A stretch of DNA of 35,878 bases from Bacillota bacterium (GCA_017397825.1 JAFQHT010000111.1:1-35878), one strand, 5' to 3'. Numbered from the stretch's first letter, positions 7,906 through 15,913 are shown. Notes: generated by a model not told the origin, from the sequence alone. Translations and numbers: made by a program.

Positions 7906-9261
7906 TTACAGGCGCTTGCTTGAATTCTTCCATATACCCATTTTTTCTGCGTCTTTAATAAGCTGGTCGCGGAAATCAGGATGAGCGATATTAATAAGTC
8001 TTTCTGCTCTTTCCCAGGTAGTTTTTCCCTTGAGATTAGCAACGCCGTACTCAGTTACGATATAGTTTGTGGCCATTCTTGGCGTCGTTACAATGGCTCC
8101 CGGAGGCATAACCGGGGAAATAAGAGATTCCAGCTGACCGTCCTTGCCCACTCTTGTGGAAGGTGTGCAAAGGAAGCTCATTCCGCCCTTTGACTGGTAC
8201 GCACCAAGCACGAAGTCCAGCTGGCCACCCGTACCGCTGATCTGCTGATAGCCAGCCGATTCAGAGCAGACCTGTCCATACAGGTCCACCTGAATGCAGC
8301 TGTTTATGGATACGAAATTGTCAATTTTAGAAATTGTTGCAATATTGTTTACGTAATCAACCGGCGCATTGCAGCAAATCGGATTGTCATCGATGAAATC
8401 ATACAGACGCTTGGTTCCGCCCGCAAAAGTATATACCGCCTTGCCTTTGTCGATAGGTTTGTTGCCGGTAAGCTTACCTGCCTCGAAAAGGTCTACATAA
8501 GCGTCAGTGAACATTTCTGTGTGGGCATTGATGTTTCTCTGATCAGATTCTGCCAGCATGGAACCTATGCAAAGCGGAAGGCTTCCGATACCCAGCTGCA
8601 GTGTGCTGTGGCTCTTGATTCTTGGTACTATATGGCTCGCAATCATTTTGTCAATTTCGCTCGGCTCCTTGGTCGGAAGTTCTGCCAGCGGCGTGTTGCT
8701 GCCTTCCACAACATAATCGATACCGTAAAGATTAAGCTGAGTCTGATATCCGTGGGCAATCGGCATATTTTCGTTTACTTCCACGATAATTTTTTTTGCA
8801 GCTTTGATAACGCCCCACATATCTGCAACCTGTGGTCCCAGGTTGAAGTTCCCGTGTTCATCCATAGGCGCAACCTGGAACATGGCAATATCAATGTCAT
8901 TGTCGTTTCCCACCCAAAGATACGGCAGCTCGCAGAACATCATAGGAATGTACCAGCAGCGGCCATCCTTGTTCATTTTGCGGTCATGGACATTGAAGTG
9001 AGCCGAAGAAAACTTCACCTGCTCATTGCTGCTTGTAGCAAGATATGTTTCAAAAGGTTTTTCTCTGATGGCAACTGTACTTATAATGGTTATATCCCTG
9101 AGTTCGTCTGCTCTTCTGGCGATAGCCTTATCAATATCTACTATGGAACCGCAGCCCAGTCCGAAATGGAGTCTGTCCCCGTTCTTTACCATGGCAGCCG
9201 CCTGATCTGCCGTTATCAGTTTTTTCTTATATTCACTCGCTAAATCAGATGTTCTGTACAT
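7906..9261 (-). CDS. Acetyl-CoA hydrolase/transferase family CoA-transferase (butyryl-CoA:acetate or 4-hydroxybutyrate type)
   Basis: This 451-residue protein fits the class I CoA-transferase family that includes 4-hydroxybutyrate CoA-transferase (AbfT) and butyryl-CoA:acetate CoA-transferase. The catalytic glutamate is E249 in [11 protein letters not shown], matching the family HxEM motif. The GIGSLP segment and the CoA-binding [12 protein letters not shown] segment are present, and the length is typical. Such enzymes exchange CoA between acetate and an acyl-CoA, often as the last step of butyrate formation. Acyl specificity cannot be read from the motifs. The start follows AAAGGAGATTAT. A sigma-A promoter lies upstream, so it need not depend on the neighbouring sigma-54 activator. 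That activator gene is 91 bases downstream and may be partly co-transcribed. Confidence 0.88.
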   Translation of the reverse strand: MYRTSDLASEYKKKLITADQAAAMVKNGDRLHFGLGCGSIVDIDKAIARRADELRDITIISTVAIREKPFETYLATSSNEQVKFSSAHFNVHDRKMNKDGRCWYIPMMFCELPYLWVGNDNDIDIAMFQVAPMDEHGNFNLGPQVADMWGVIKAAKKIIVEVNENMPIAHGYQTQLNLYGIDYVVEGSNTPLAELPTKEPSEIDKMIASHIVPRIKSHSTLQLGIGSLPLCIGSMLAESDQRNINAHTEMFTDAYVDLFEAGKLTGNKPIDKGKAVYTFAGGTKRLYDFIDDNPICCNAPVDYVNNIATISKIDNFVSINSCIQVDLYGQVCSESAGYQQISGTGGQLDFVLGAYQSKGGMSFLCTPSTRVGKDGQLESLISPVMPPGAIVTTPRMATNYIVTEYGVANLKGKTTWERAERLINIAHPDFRDQLIKDAEKMGIWKNSSKRL

Positions 9262-9312
9262 ATAATCTCCTTTACCCGTTGTATTTGTTAAAAATAAAAC
9301 AATTATAGTTGT

Positions 9313-9341
9313 ATTATACTTTATTGTTAAAAGTTTGACAA
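9313..9341 (-). promoter_or_regulatory. Sigma-A-type promoter for the CoA-transferase gene
   Basis: On the minus strand TTGTCA (9341-9336) and TATAAT (9318-9313) are separated by exactly 17 bases. The predicted start is about 45 bases ahead of the start codon at 9261. It is divergent from the blaI-type promoter. Confidence 0.7.
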
Positions 9342-9390
9342 CTATTTTTTGTGGTTTTTTAATATTGAAGAAGAGTTTCTTTCGGTCCTG

Positions 9391-9419
9391 TTGACAAGTG
9401 TAACCACTTGTGTTATCCT
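9391..9419 (+). promoter_or_regulatory. Sigma-A-type promoter for the BlaI/BlaR1-type pair
   Basis: TTGACA at 9391-9396 and TATCCT at 9414-9419 are separated by 17 bases, with a start expected near 9426. Dyad sequences overlap both boxes, as expected for an autorepressed BlaI-type promoter. Confidence 0.7.
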
Positions 9420-9428
9420 GTGGTTACA
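9399..9428. promoter_or_regulatory. Candidate BlaI-type operator dyad
   Basis: TGTAACCAC at 9399-9407 and GTGGTTACA at 9420-9428 form a perfect 9-bp inverted repeat with a 12-base spacer that contains the -10 box. A second perfect dyad, ACAAGTG/CACTTGT, overlaps at 9394-9411. A further related half-site, CGTAAACACT, follows at 9431-9440. BlaI/MecI operators are dyads with TACA/TGTA cores placed over the promoter, so this is the likely binding site for the repressor encoded next. Confidence 0.55.
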
Positions 9429-9469
9429 AACGTAAACACTTATTAGAATTCAGGAAAGGGGGTTAACAT

Positions 9470-9847
9470 ATGAATTTATCTGATATGGAATGGAAAGTTA
9501 TGGAGCTGCTCTGGGAAAAGGGTCCGGTTACAGGCCGTGAGGCTGTAGAATGTCTGGAAAAGGCTATGGGCTGGAGCCGCAGTACCACGCTCACACATCT
9601 GCGTCGCATGGAAGCAAAAGGGGCCGTGTGCAGTCAGATGGACGGCGGACTTAAAACTTTCACAGCACTGATTCCACGGGAAGAAGCCGCATTGGCAGAA
9701 ACCGAGGACTTTCTCAGCCGTGTGTACAAAGGCAGTCTGAGCATGATGGTAAGTGCCTTTACACAGAAGCAGTCTCTGTCCAGAGCCGAAATAGACCAGC
9801 TCTACGAGATTCTGGAAAAGATGGAAGGAGGCGGCAAAGATGATTAG
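9470..9847 (+). CDS. BlaI/MecI/CopY family transcriptional repressor
   Basis: This 125-residue protein has the BlaI winged-helix layout: LSDMEWKVMELLWEKGPVT at the N-terminus, a recognition region GWSRSTTLTHLRRMEAKG near residues 40-56, and a C-terminal helical dimerisation part. In the known system the repressor binds dyads over its own promoter and is cut after its partner protease BlaR1 is activated. The ATG follows AGGAAAGGGGG. It overlaps the next gene, a BlaR1-type protease, by 8 bases, so the two form a classic repressor-sensor pair. No beta-lactamase or PBP2a gene is present, so the regulated output is not known from this window. Confidence 0.93.
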   Translation: MNLSDMEWKVMELLWEKGPVTGREAVECLEKAMGWSRSTTLTHLRRMEAKGAVCSQMDGGLKTFTALIPREEAALAETEDFLSRVYKGSLSMMVSAFTQKQSLSRAEIDQLYEILEKMEGGGKDD

Positions 9848-12800
9848 CTGGATTATCACTTCCTCTGTGCTGATTTTAATTATCATAGTTCTGCGGTACC
9901 TGCTCCGGGGGCGCATTTCCCTGCGCCTGCAGTATGCCCTCTGGCTTATCGTGCTGATACGTCTGCTTCTGCCATTCGGGCTGGGATCTTCACCGGTAAG
10001 TCTTACCGGTGTGGTTGAAAGGATGCCGGTGGTTCAGGATATAGAAAGTATCCGCCAGGTGGACGATATCGAGTATATGCAGGGAGGTACTGTGGAAGGG
10101 TATACCGGCCTGCTGAGCGATGAAGTTGTACACGTTGCTGATAACAAAACCCCCGAAGAATTTATCCGCATGAAAACTGCACTGAAGCTCAGAGATGTTG
10201 CAATGCCGCTGTGGAAGCTGGGAGAGGCGGTTTTCCTGCTCATATTCCTGTGGGGCAATCTTAACCTGGGCAACGAGCTGAAAAAATCCAGAAGCTGGTT
10301 TCCTGCTGCGGGACAGCTTCCGGTCTACATCACCGACAAAGTGGAAACACCTTGCCTTTTCGGCCTCTTCATACCGACCATTTATATGACATCCGAAGCG
10401 GCATCAGACGAAACAGTTCTGCGCCATACTCTGGAGCATGAACTCACTCACTATTACCACCGGGACAACCTGTGGGCCGTGCTGCGATGCATTGCTGTGG
10501 CTTTTCACTGGTACAATCCTCTGGTGTGGTGGGCTGCCAAGCTGAGCCGTGACGATGCAGAGCTTGCCTGCGATGAGGCTACTATTCTTCGCCTTGGGGA
10601 AGACCAGCGTGCAGACTATGGCCGCACTCTTATTGAAATGACCTGTTCTGGCCGCCCTTCCCTGCTGACTACTGCCACAACCATGACCGGCAGCAAGGCT
10701 ACCCTGAAGGAACGCGTACAGCTCATCGCAAAAAAGCCGAAAATGGCGGTTTATACCCTGGTTGCAGTGGTTGTAATTGCGGTACTGGCGGCGGTGCTTA
10801 CACTTGCGGGGCCTGTCAAAGACCCCGGTCACAAGTTTCATCAGTGGCTTACAGATATAACTGTTTCTGACATCGAGTATGCGCAAGCATCTTCAGGCAA
10901 TGGCATGGATCAGATTTCATATGATTTTAACGAGAAGAGCAAAGCTGAACTTGTGTCAATTCTCAACAGTATAGACCCGGGTGCTCTCTCTATTTCAGAT
11001 GATGTGGGTTTTGAAAAATCCTATGAGCTCCGGCTTTATGAAACCGATGGGGAATTATCTGATGGAGATTCCTTCTATTTCCGTATTCAGGATGACAGCC
11101 GCATTGCCATGAGTTTCAGCTCAAAAAACCATAGGCGTTTTACAGACAACAAAGGCACTCTCTGGATTGAGTCTCCGGAACTGGTTTCTTTTATTTCCTC
11201 ACTGGTGGATGAACATGGATTCAGCCTGCACGAGGCCAAAGAAATCACCCGTGCTGACCTTGATTACGACGGTGAAGACGAGATCATCCGTGTGGACATG
11301 AAATACTCCGGAGAAGTTTACACTCTCCAGGTTTTAAAGCAGGACGGCACTGTAATCTGGGAAGGCGACGCAGCTCTCCCACATCTGGGATGGACAACAT
11401 ATATGCTTTATCAGGATGGAACCAGCAGGGGAATTCTTAATTATACACCTGCCGTAGGTCAGGGCCTTGCGGGTTACAATTATCAGGTACACTTCCTCGA
11501 TGGACGTGAAACACCGGAATTCCTTAAGGATGAAGTTTCCTTCCCTATACCACAGCGTGAAGGCGACCCTATTTTTGCCGATTACGAATATGACCCGGCT
11601 GAAGTGATTGCTTTCCTCGAAGACATAAATAACCTCATGGAACATTCTACTATTCTTCTGAGTACCGAGGGCGGCGAATTGATTGTTGGTTCGCAGTCGC
11701 CGCAGCAATTCATTGATAACAATATGGAACTTATCAGACATTTCAGCGGACAGGAACAGATTACGTTTACAGTTGCTGAAGAGATGAAAAAAGTGAAGGC
11801 ATCTGATATTACAGAGCTTGGGTTCTTCAGCTTTACGGCTGATGACATAGCTTCCGCCCTCAATAGTGCAGCGGACAATCAGATGACCGCCGGTGAGGCT
11901 TCCGGCCGTGGCTTCAGTTCAGATGACTCTCTCTTCTGGGAAGAAATTGCTTACCTTGAAGACAGTTACGAAACCGGGGTCAGCGGTGCCACACTTTCTT
12001 TCCGCATGAAATGCGGCCTTGCAGAAAACATCGTCAAAGTAACCTACGGCACTTACAATAATTATTCCACTGGCTTCTTTGAGAGCGAAAAGCTTTATAA
12101 CCTGCTTCGCTACCGCGACCAGGCGAAGTACGGTGAAATCGACCAGGCTGCTTTCGACAAGTTCCAATATATACTGACAAATCAGATGGACCATTTTTTC
12201 AGTGTCATGTCTGAAGCGCAGAGGCAGATTTACTCCTACGAGCTTATTGAATTCAACAAAGCCTGGTCTTTTGAGGAGTCTGACGGAGCCACAGTTGAGC
12301 TTTATAACTTTGACTATGGTCTGCTTGTCAATGACCCCGAAAAAATCCAGTTCGCAGGCGGCATGCGCCTTGATGGCTGGCTCCGGCTGCGCGGCTTCAA
12401 CGGCGGCGGTCAGCTGGCAGTCCGTTACCGTGACGGCGAAATGACAGCTTACTCTTTTATGGGCAATGACTTCTGGTATGACCCGGCACATTCTGACGAT
12501 GCAAGCTGGGCCAAAGAACGCCTCAAATCTGCCCTTGACCATGCAGAAACTCCGCCGATGTACGATGAGGCAGAAATTCAGGACGCCATCCAGGTTGCAA
12601 CCAAATACTTTGACCGTAACTTCAAAGGCTGCACACTCCGTTCCATGGAATACGGTGGTGACGATATGTCCAAAGCCCATATCGACTGGGCCGTGAGAAA
12701 TGATGCAGACGAAGTAATTGTTCTTGTTTCAGCTTTCAGAACAGACAGCCGTGGCGGTGACGGGTCACTGAATCCCGACACCACCTACCATGACTGGAAG

Positions 12801-12857
12801 TGGATTCTTGTCCGTACTGACGGCGGCAAATGGAAACACGTGGACCACGGATATTAA
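9840..12857 (+). CDS. BlaR1-type M56 metallopeptidase with a large non-PBP ectodomain
   Basis: This 1005-residue membrane protein begins with several hydrophobic helices and an M56 zinc peptidase domain: HELTH at 200-204, with E201 catalytic, and the ELACDE zinc-ligand glutamate at E241. A last membrane helix at about 303-325 precedes roughly 680 extracellular residues. In BlaR1 and MecR1 the ectodomain is a penicillin-binding domain of about 250 residues; here I see no such domain. Instead there is a VCBS-like segment (ITRADLDYDGEDEIIRVD) near residues 470-490. The last 95 or so residues carry a GGDGSLNPDTTYHDWKWILVR pattern seen at the end of other clostridial BlaR1-like proteins (DUF4829-like). 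The signal it senses is unknown. It is coupled to the BlaI-type repressor by an 8-base overlap and ends at a strong terminator. Confidence 0.88.
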   Translation: MISWIITSSVLILIIIVLRYLLRGRISLRLQYALWLIVLIRLLLPFGLGSSPVSLTGVVERMPVVQDIESIRQVDDIEYMQGGTVEGYTGLLSDEVVHVADNKTPEEFIRMKTALKLRDVAMPLWKLGEAVFLLIFLWGNLNLGNELKKSRSWFPAAGQLPVYITDKVETPCLFGLFIPTIYMTSEAASDETVLRHTLEHELTHYYHRDNLWAVLRCIAVAFHWYNPLVWWAAKLSRDDAELACDEATILRLGEDQRADYGRTLIEMTCSGRPSLLTTATTMTGSKATLKERVQLIAKKPKMAVYTLVAVVVIAVLAAVLTLAGPVKDPGHKFHQWLTDITVSDIEYAQASSGNGMDQISYDFNEKSKAELVSILNSIDPGALSISDDVGFEKSYELRLYETDGELSDGDSFYFRIQDDSRIAMSFSSKNHRRFTDNKGTLWIESPELVSFISSLVDEHGFSLHEAKEITRADLDYDGEDEIIRVDMKYSGEVYTLQVLKQDGTVIWEGDAALPHLGWTTYMLYQDGTSRGILNYTPAVGQGLAGYNYQVHFLDGRETPEFLKDEVSFPIPQREGDPIFADYEYDPAEVIAFLEDINNLMEHSTILLSTEGGELIVGSQSPQQFIDNNMELIRHFSGQEQITFTVAEEMKKVKASDITELGFFSFTADDIASALNSAADNQMTAGEASGRGFSSDDSLFWEEIAYLEDSYETGVSGATLSFRMKCGLAENIVKVTYGTYNNYSTGFFESEKLYNLLRYRDQAKYGEIDQAAFDKFQYILTNQMDHFFSVMSEAQRQIYSYELIEFNKAWSFEESDGATVELYNFDYGLLVNDPEKIQFAGGMRLDGWLRLRGFNGGGQLAVRYRDGEMTAYSFMGNDFWYDPAHSDDASWAKERLKSALDHAETPPMYDEAEIQDAIQVATKYFDRNFKGCTLRSMEYGGDDMSKAHIDWAVRNDADEVIVLVSAFRTDSRGGDGSLNPDTTYHDWKWILVRTDGGKWKHVDHGY

Positions 12858-12868
12858 ATAAAAATTCA

Positions 12869-12900
12869 AAGAGGACATGCCTGCTGCGGCATGTCCTCTT
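12869..12900 (+). terminator. Strong terminator after the BlaR1-type gene
   Basis: A perfect 13-bp stem, AAGAGGACATGCC at 12869-12881 and GGCATGTCCTCTT at 12888-12900, has a 6-base loop and follows the stop codon by 11 bases. On the minus strand it is followed by T-rich sequence, so it could also end minus-strand transcripts. Confidence 0.88.
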
Positions 12901-13066
12901 CTTTATGGGTTCCCCGGGCGGAACGACCACGTGCGTCTCTCCGCTTGCACGCTGCGTCCTCGGCTCCCCCCACGGTAGCATCAGACCGCTCACTGCCCGA
13001 AAGCTCACCGGGCTTTCTGCCGACGCTCGCGCCCAAGGATTCGATTCCGCTTTGCAAAAACAAGTA
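12901..13066. other. GC-rich segment of unknown function beside tRNA-Arg
   Basis: These 166 bases between two strong terminators are clearly more GC-rich than the AT-rich flank on the other side of the tRNA. Small open frames exist on both strands but have no ribosome sites or recognisable motifs. On the minus strand several short stems can form, for example GCCCG/CGGGC at 12993-13012 and CGTGC/GCACG at 12928-12952. It could be a structured RNA, a mobile remnant or repeat; I cannot decide. Confidence 0.4.
12905..12928 (-). repeat. Partial copy of the tRNA-Arg 3' end
   Basis: The plus-strand sequence here, ATGG..TCCCCGGGCGGAA.CGA.CC, closely repeats 13105-13130, which is the 3' end (CCA, acceptor and T-arm) of the tRNA-Arg gene. 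Both copies sit directly beside a strong hairpin and share the flank CTCTTC. The copy lacks the rest of the tRNA. It resembles either a degenerated tRNA duplicate or an attachment-site duplication. Confidence 0.5.
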
Positions 13067-13103
13067 AAGAGCTGAGTGCTGCCAACGGCAGCTCTCAGCT
13101 CTT
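13067..13103 (-). terminator. Terminator of the tRNA-Arg transcript
   Basis: A long stem, 13067-13083 paired with 13087-13103 with a single mismatch, lies 2 bases beyond the tRNA 3' end. On the minus strand it is followed by TTACTTGTTTTT. Confidence 0.8.
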
Positions 13104-13105
13104 CA

Positions 13106-13180
13106 TGGTATCCCCGGGCGGAATCGAACCGCCAACGATGCTTTAGGAGAGCACTGTTATATCCATTTAACTACGGAGAC
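13106..13180 (-). tRNA. tRNA-Arg (anticodon CCU)
   Basis: The minus strand folds as a full cloverleaf of 75 bases including an encoded CCA. The acceptor stem pairs GTCTCCG with CGGGGAT, with G-U pairs, and the discriminator is A. The D-stem is GTTA/TAAC and the anticodon stem GTGCT/AGCAT. The anticodon loop CTCCTAA gives anticodon CCU, which reads AGG. The variable loop has four bases and the T-arm is GGCGG-TTCGATT-CCGCC. It stands alone with its own terminator. Confidence 0.93.
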
Positions 13181-13615
13181 ATATTAAGTTTGCAACTTTA
13201 CGGGCCAGATAGCCAGCGCCCGCCTAAGGGTCTTTAATATAATACCACATATGTACAGATTTTAGTAGCTTTTTCTTTCTAAAAAATTCGCCCACAGTCA
13301 AAATCACTGCAATAGTGCAGATTTCTTCATTTTGCAACAAAAAAAATGCTGCATCTATCCTCACCAGCTATTGTTTTTGCTGTTTTCTTTTTACTCTGAC
13401 AAGATTCGCCTTTTCTTTACTTTTTTCGACAGCTAAATATTAACATCTGTGCCCCTCGAATCGGTGCAATGTTCTTTTTGCTGCTGTTTTGTATTGCAAT
13501 TTTGGTTTATTTATTGAATTGCAATGATTTTGACTGTGAGTGAATTTCTGCAGTTTTCTCCGCAGACGAACTGTGATATAATTTCTTTCAGAAACCACCG
13601 AAAGGAAGCGGAACT
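13181..13615. other. AT-rich intergenic region between tRNA-Arg and def
   Basis: I see no gene in these 435 bases. They hold an inverted repeat CTGCA/TGCAG at 13307-13320, two copies of the 8-base palindrome ATTGCAAT at 13493-13500 and 13518-13525, and the def promoter at the right end. The tRNA promoter should lie at the left end, but I find only an unsupported TATTAT-like -10 box. Confidence 0.5.
13574..13582 (+). promoter_or_regulatory. Extended -10 promoter for def
   Basis: TGATATAAT is a perfect extended -10 element (TGN-TATAAT) about 35 bases ahead of the def start codon. No good -35 box is present, as is common for extended -10 promoters. The ribosome site is AAGGAAGCGGAACT. Confidence 0.6.
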
Positions 13616-14026
13616 ATGATTAAACCAATCATGAGAGATATATTTTTTCTTAATCAGAAGTCGGAGCCTGCGACTCCTGAAGACAAACAGGTAATTACCG
13701 ATCTTCTGGATACGCTTAAGGCCAACAGCGAGCACTGCGTTGGCATGGCGGCCAACATGATCGGCGTCCGCAAACGTATCATCGTGGTGAACATGGGTAT
13801 CATCGATATGGTCATGGTCAACCCTGTCATCATTGCCAAAGATGGTCCGTACCAGACGGAAGAAGGCTGCCTTTCTCTGCCTGGAACCAGACCGGCTACC
13901 CGCTACGAAAACATCCAGGTTACTTATCAGGACCAGCATTTTAATCAGTATACACGCAGGTTCAGCGGCTGGACTGCGCAGATTATTCAGCACGAAATTG
14001 ACCACTGCGACGGCATCATAATATAA
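13616..14026 (+). CDS. def: Peptide deformylase, divergent form
   Basis: Peptide deformylase removes the N-formyl group from new proteins. The 136-residue protein keeps metal motif 2, EGCLSLPG with C85, and motif 3, QHEIDH with H126, E127 and H130. Motif 1, normally GLAAPQIG, reads GMAANMIG: the glutamine that contacts the formyl oxygen (Gln50 in E. coli) is Met48 here, and the residue after HEIDH is Cys rather than Leu. The protein is also shorter at the C-terminus than the housekeeping enzyme. It could be a second deformylase with altered activity or a homologue with another role. No methionyl-tRNA formyltransferase gene is adjacent, though the two often are linked. The next gene starts 66 bases on, with no terminator seen. 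Confidence 0.85.
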   Translation: MIKPIMRDIFFLNQKSEPATPEDKQVITDLLDTLKANSEHCVGMAANMIGVRKRIIVVNMGIIDMVMVNPVIIAKDGPYQTEEGCLSLPGTRPATRYENIQVTYQDQHFNQYTRRFSGWTAQIIQHEIDHCDGIII

Positions 14027-14092
14027 ATCGTAAATTGGCAATTCGACAAGTTTCGACACCCGCCACACAAACTCACAAAACGGAGGAAACCA

Positions 14093-15913
14093 TTGATTTT
14101 ACTTAACGCAACCGACATTTCAAAATCATATACAGTCAATCCCCTGCTTTCCAATCTAAGCTACGCCATCAACGAAGGCGACAAAATCGGCCTCATCGGC
14201 GTCAACGGCACAGGTAAATCAACGCTCCTGAGAATCACTGCAGGAGTTGAGGACGCAGACAGCGGAAAAATCGTTCTGACCGGTGGCGTCCGCATCGGCT
14301 ACCTGCCTCAGGCACCGGCTGCAGACCCAGAGGCTACTGTTCTTGAGCAGGCGGTCAGCTATCTCTGGCCCGACACCCTTGCAGAGGGCGACTATCAGTG
14401 TAAGTCCATGCTCAATCAGCTGGGCATCACTGACTACGAAGCGAAGATGGGCACTTTGTCCGGCGGCGAGCGCAAGCGCGTGGCTATGGCAGGCATTTTC
14501 ACCAACCCCTGCGATATATTGATATTAGACGAACCGACCAACCACATCGACTCAGACACAGTTGAGTGGCTGGAAGCATACCTGAAGAAGTTCCGCGGAG
14601 CGATCTTCATGGTTACCCACGACAGGTACTTTCTGGACCGGGTGACCAACGTGATTCTGGAGCTGACCGGCGGCAATCTCTACCGCCACGAAGGCAACTA
14701 CGAAGTTTATCTGGAAAACAAAGCCGCCCGTGAGGAAATGGCCCTTGCCACAGAGCGCAAACGCCGCACCCTTTACCGCCGAGAGCTGGAATGGATGCGC
14801 CGCGGTGCCCAGGCCAGAACCACTAAGGCTAAGAACCGAATCGACAGGTTCCACGCCCTCGAAGAAAGCAAACTTGTTATCGACAATTCTCAGCTTGAGA
14901 TGAGTTCCGTCTCTTCCCGTCTCGGCAAGAAAATCATTGAACTGAAGAACGTGTCGAAAGTTTTCGACAATAAAACGGTAATAAACGATTTCACATATAC
15001 TGTGCTCCGTAACGACCGCATCGGCATCCTTGGCGAAAACGGTGCCGGCAAATCCACAATGCTGAAGATGATATGCGGAGAGCTTGAGCCGGACAGCGGC
15101 AGCGTGGAAATCGGCGAAACAGTAAAGATCGGCTACTTTTCCCAGGAAAACGAGCACATGGACAAGTCCCGACGCGTCATCGAGTATGTCTGTGATATCG
15201 CCCAAAATGTAAAAACCGAAGACGGCTATATCAGTGCATCTCAGATGCTGGAGCGATTCCTGTTTCCGGCTCACATGCACTCAATCCCTGTAGGCAGACT
15301 GAGCGGTGGTGAACAGCGCAGACTTTACCTTTTGGGCATCCTCATGGGAGCGCCAAACGTACTCCTTCTGGACGAACCTACCAATGACCTGGATATCGAC
15401 ACCCTCTGCATTCTGGAGGACTACCTTGACAGTTTCAACGGTGCGGTAATCGCAGTGTCACATGACAGACACTTTATCGACCGCATGGCTGTGCGTACCT
15501 TTGTTTACGAGGGCGACGGCCACATTGCCCACTATCCGGGCGGATATACTGACTGGGCTGAGACCCGCAAAGCACTGGCCGAAGAAAGAGCCTCCTCTGC
15601 GAAGGTTGCCAAGGACCAGAGCGCTGACTCCCAGACAGGCAGATCCGGCCGCAGCGAAGCTCCTAAAAAGCTGAAATTCTCATACAAAGAGCAGCGGGAA
15701 TTTGAGACCATCGATGACGATATTGCTGCGCTGGAAGAACAGATTGCCCAGGTGGACAGCGAAATCAACGCAGCAGGCAGCGACTTCGGCAAACTGCAGA
15801 AACTGACTGCAGACCGCGATCAGCTGACCACGCAGCTGGATGAAAAAATGGAGCGCTGGGTCTATCTCAACGACCTGGCCGAACAGATTGAAGCACAAAA
15901 AAACTCCCGGTAA
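14093..15913 (+). CDS. ABC-F family ATP-binding protein (Uup-like)
   Basis: This 606-residue soluble protein has two ABC ATPase domains in tandem and no membrane helices. Walker A motifs are GVNGTGKST (36-44) and GENGAGKST (314-322). The signatures are LSGGERKRV and LSGGEQRRL, and the Walker B motifs ILILDEPTNHID and VLLLDEPTNDLD. The inter-domain linker is basic and Arg-rich, and the C-terminal 90 residues form a likely coiled coil, as in Uup-type ABC-F proteins. The family acts on ribosomes or, for Uup, also on DNA-related processes; some members give antibiotic resistance, but nothing here marks this as a resistance factor. Translation starts at TTG, chosen because GGAGG is spaced six bases ahead and the protein then begins at the usual place. 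Confidence 0.92.
   Translation: MILLNATDISKSYTVNPLLSNLSYAINEGDKIGLIGVNGTGKSTLLRITAGVEDADSGKIVLTGGVRIGYLPQAPAADPEATVLEQAVSYLWPDTLAEGDYQCKSMLNQLGITDYEAKMGTLSGGERKRVAMAGIFTNPCDILILDEPTNHIDSDTVEWLEAYLKKFRGAIFMVTHDRYFLDRVTNVILELTGGNLYRHEGNYEVYLENKAAREEMALATERKRRTLYRRELEWMRRGAQARTTKAKNRIDRFHALEESKLVIDNSQLEMSSVSSRLGKKIIELKNVSKVFDNKTVINDFTYTVLRNDRIGILGENGAGKSTMLKMICGELEPDSGSVEIGETVKIGYFSQENEHMDKSRRVIEYVCDIAQNVKTEDGYISASQMLERFLFPAHMHSIPVGRLSGGEQRRLYLLGILMGAPNVLLLDEPTNDLDIDTLCILEDYLDSFNGAVIAVSHDRHFIDRMAVRTFVYEGDGHIAHYPGGYTDWAETRKALAEERASSAKVAKDQSADSQTGRSGRSEAPKKLKFSYKEQREFETIDDDIAALEEQIAQVDSEINAAGSDFGKLQKLTADRDQLTTQLDEKMERWVYLNDLAEQIEAQKNSR

Noticed and set aside
6939..9243. Plus-strand frames opposite the activator and CoA-transferase genes
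   Set aside because: Both minus-strand genes are full length with all motifs, so these are codon-bias shadows.
11919..12680. A 253-codon minus-strand frame inside the BlaR1-type gene
   Set aside because: The plus-strand frame is continuous with an 8-base overlap to the repressor gene and ends at a terminator; the minus frame has no motif.
12736..13075. Small proteins encoded in the GC-rich segment on either strand
   Set aside because: No ribosome site, composition rich in Arg, Ser and Gly as expected from GC-rich noncoding DNA, and overlap with a terminator.
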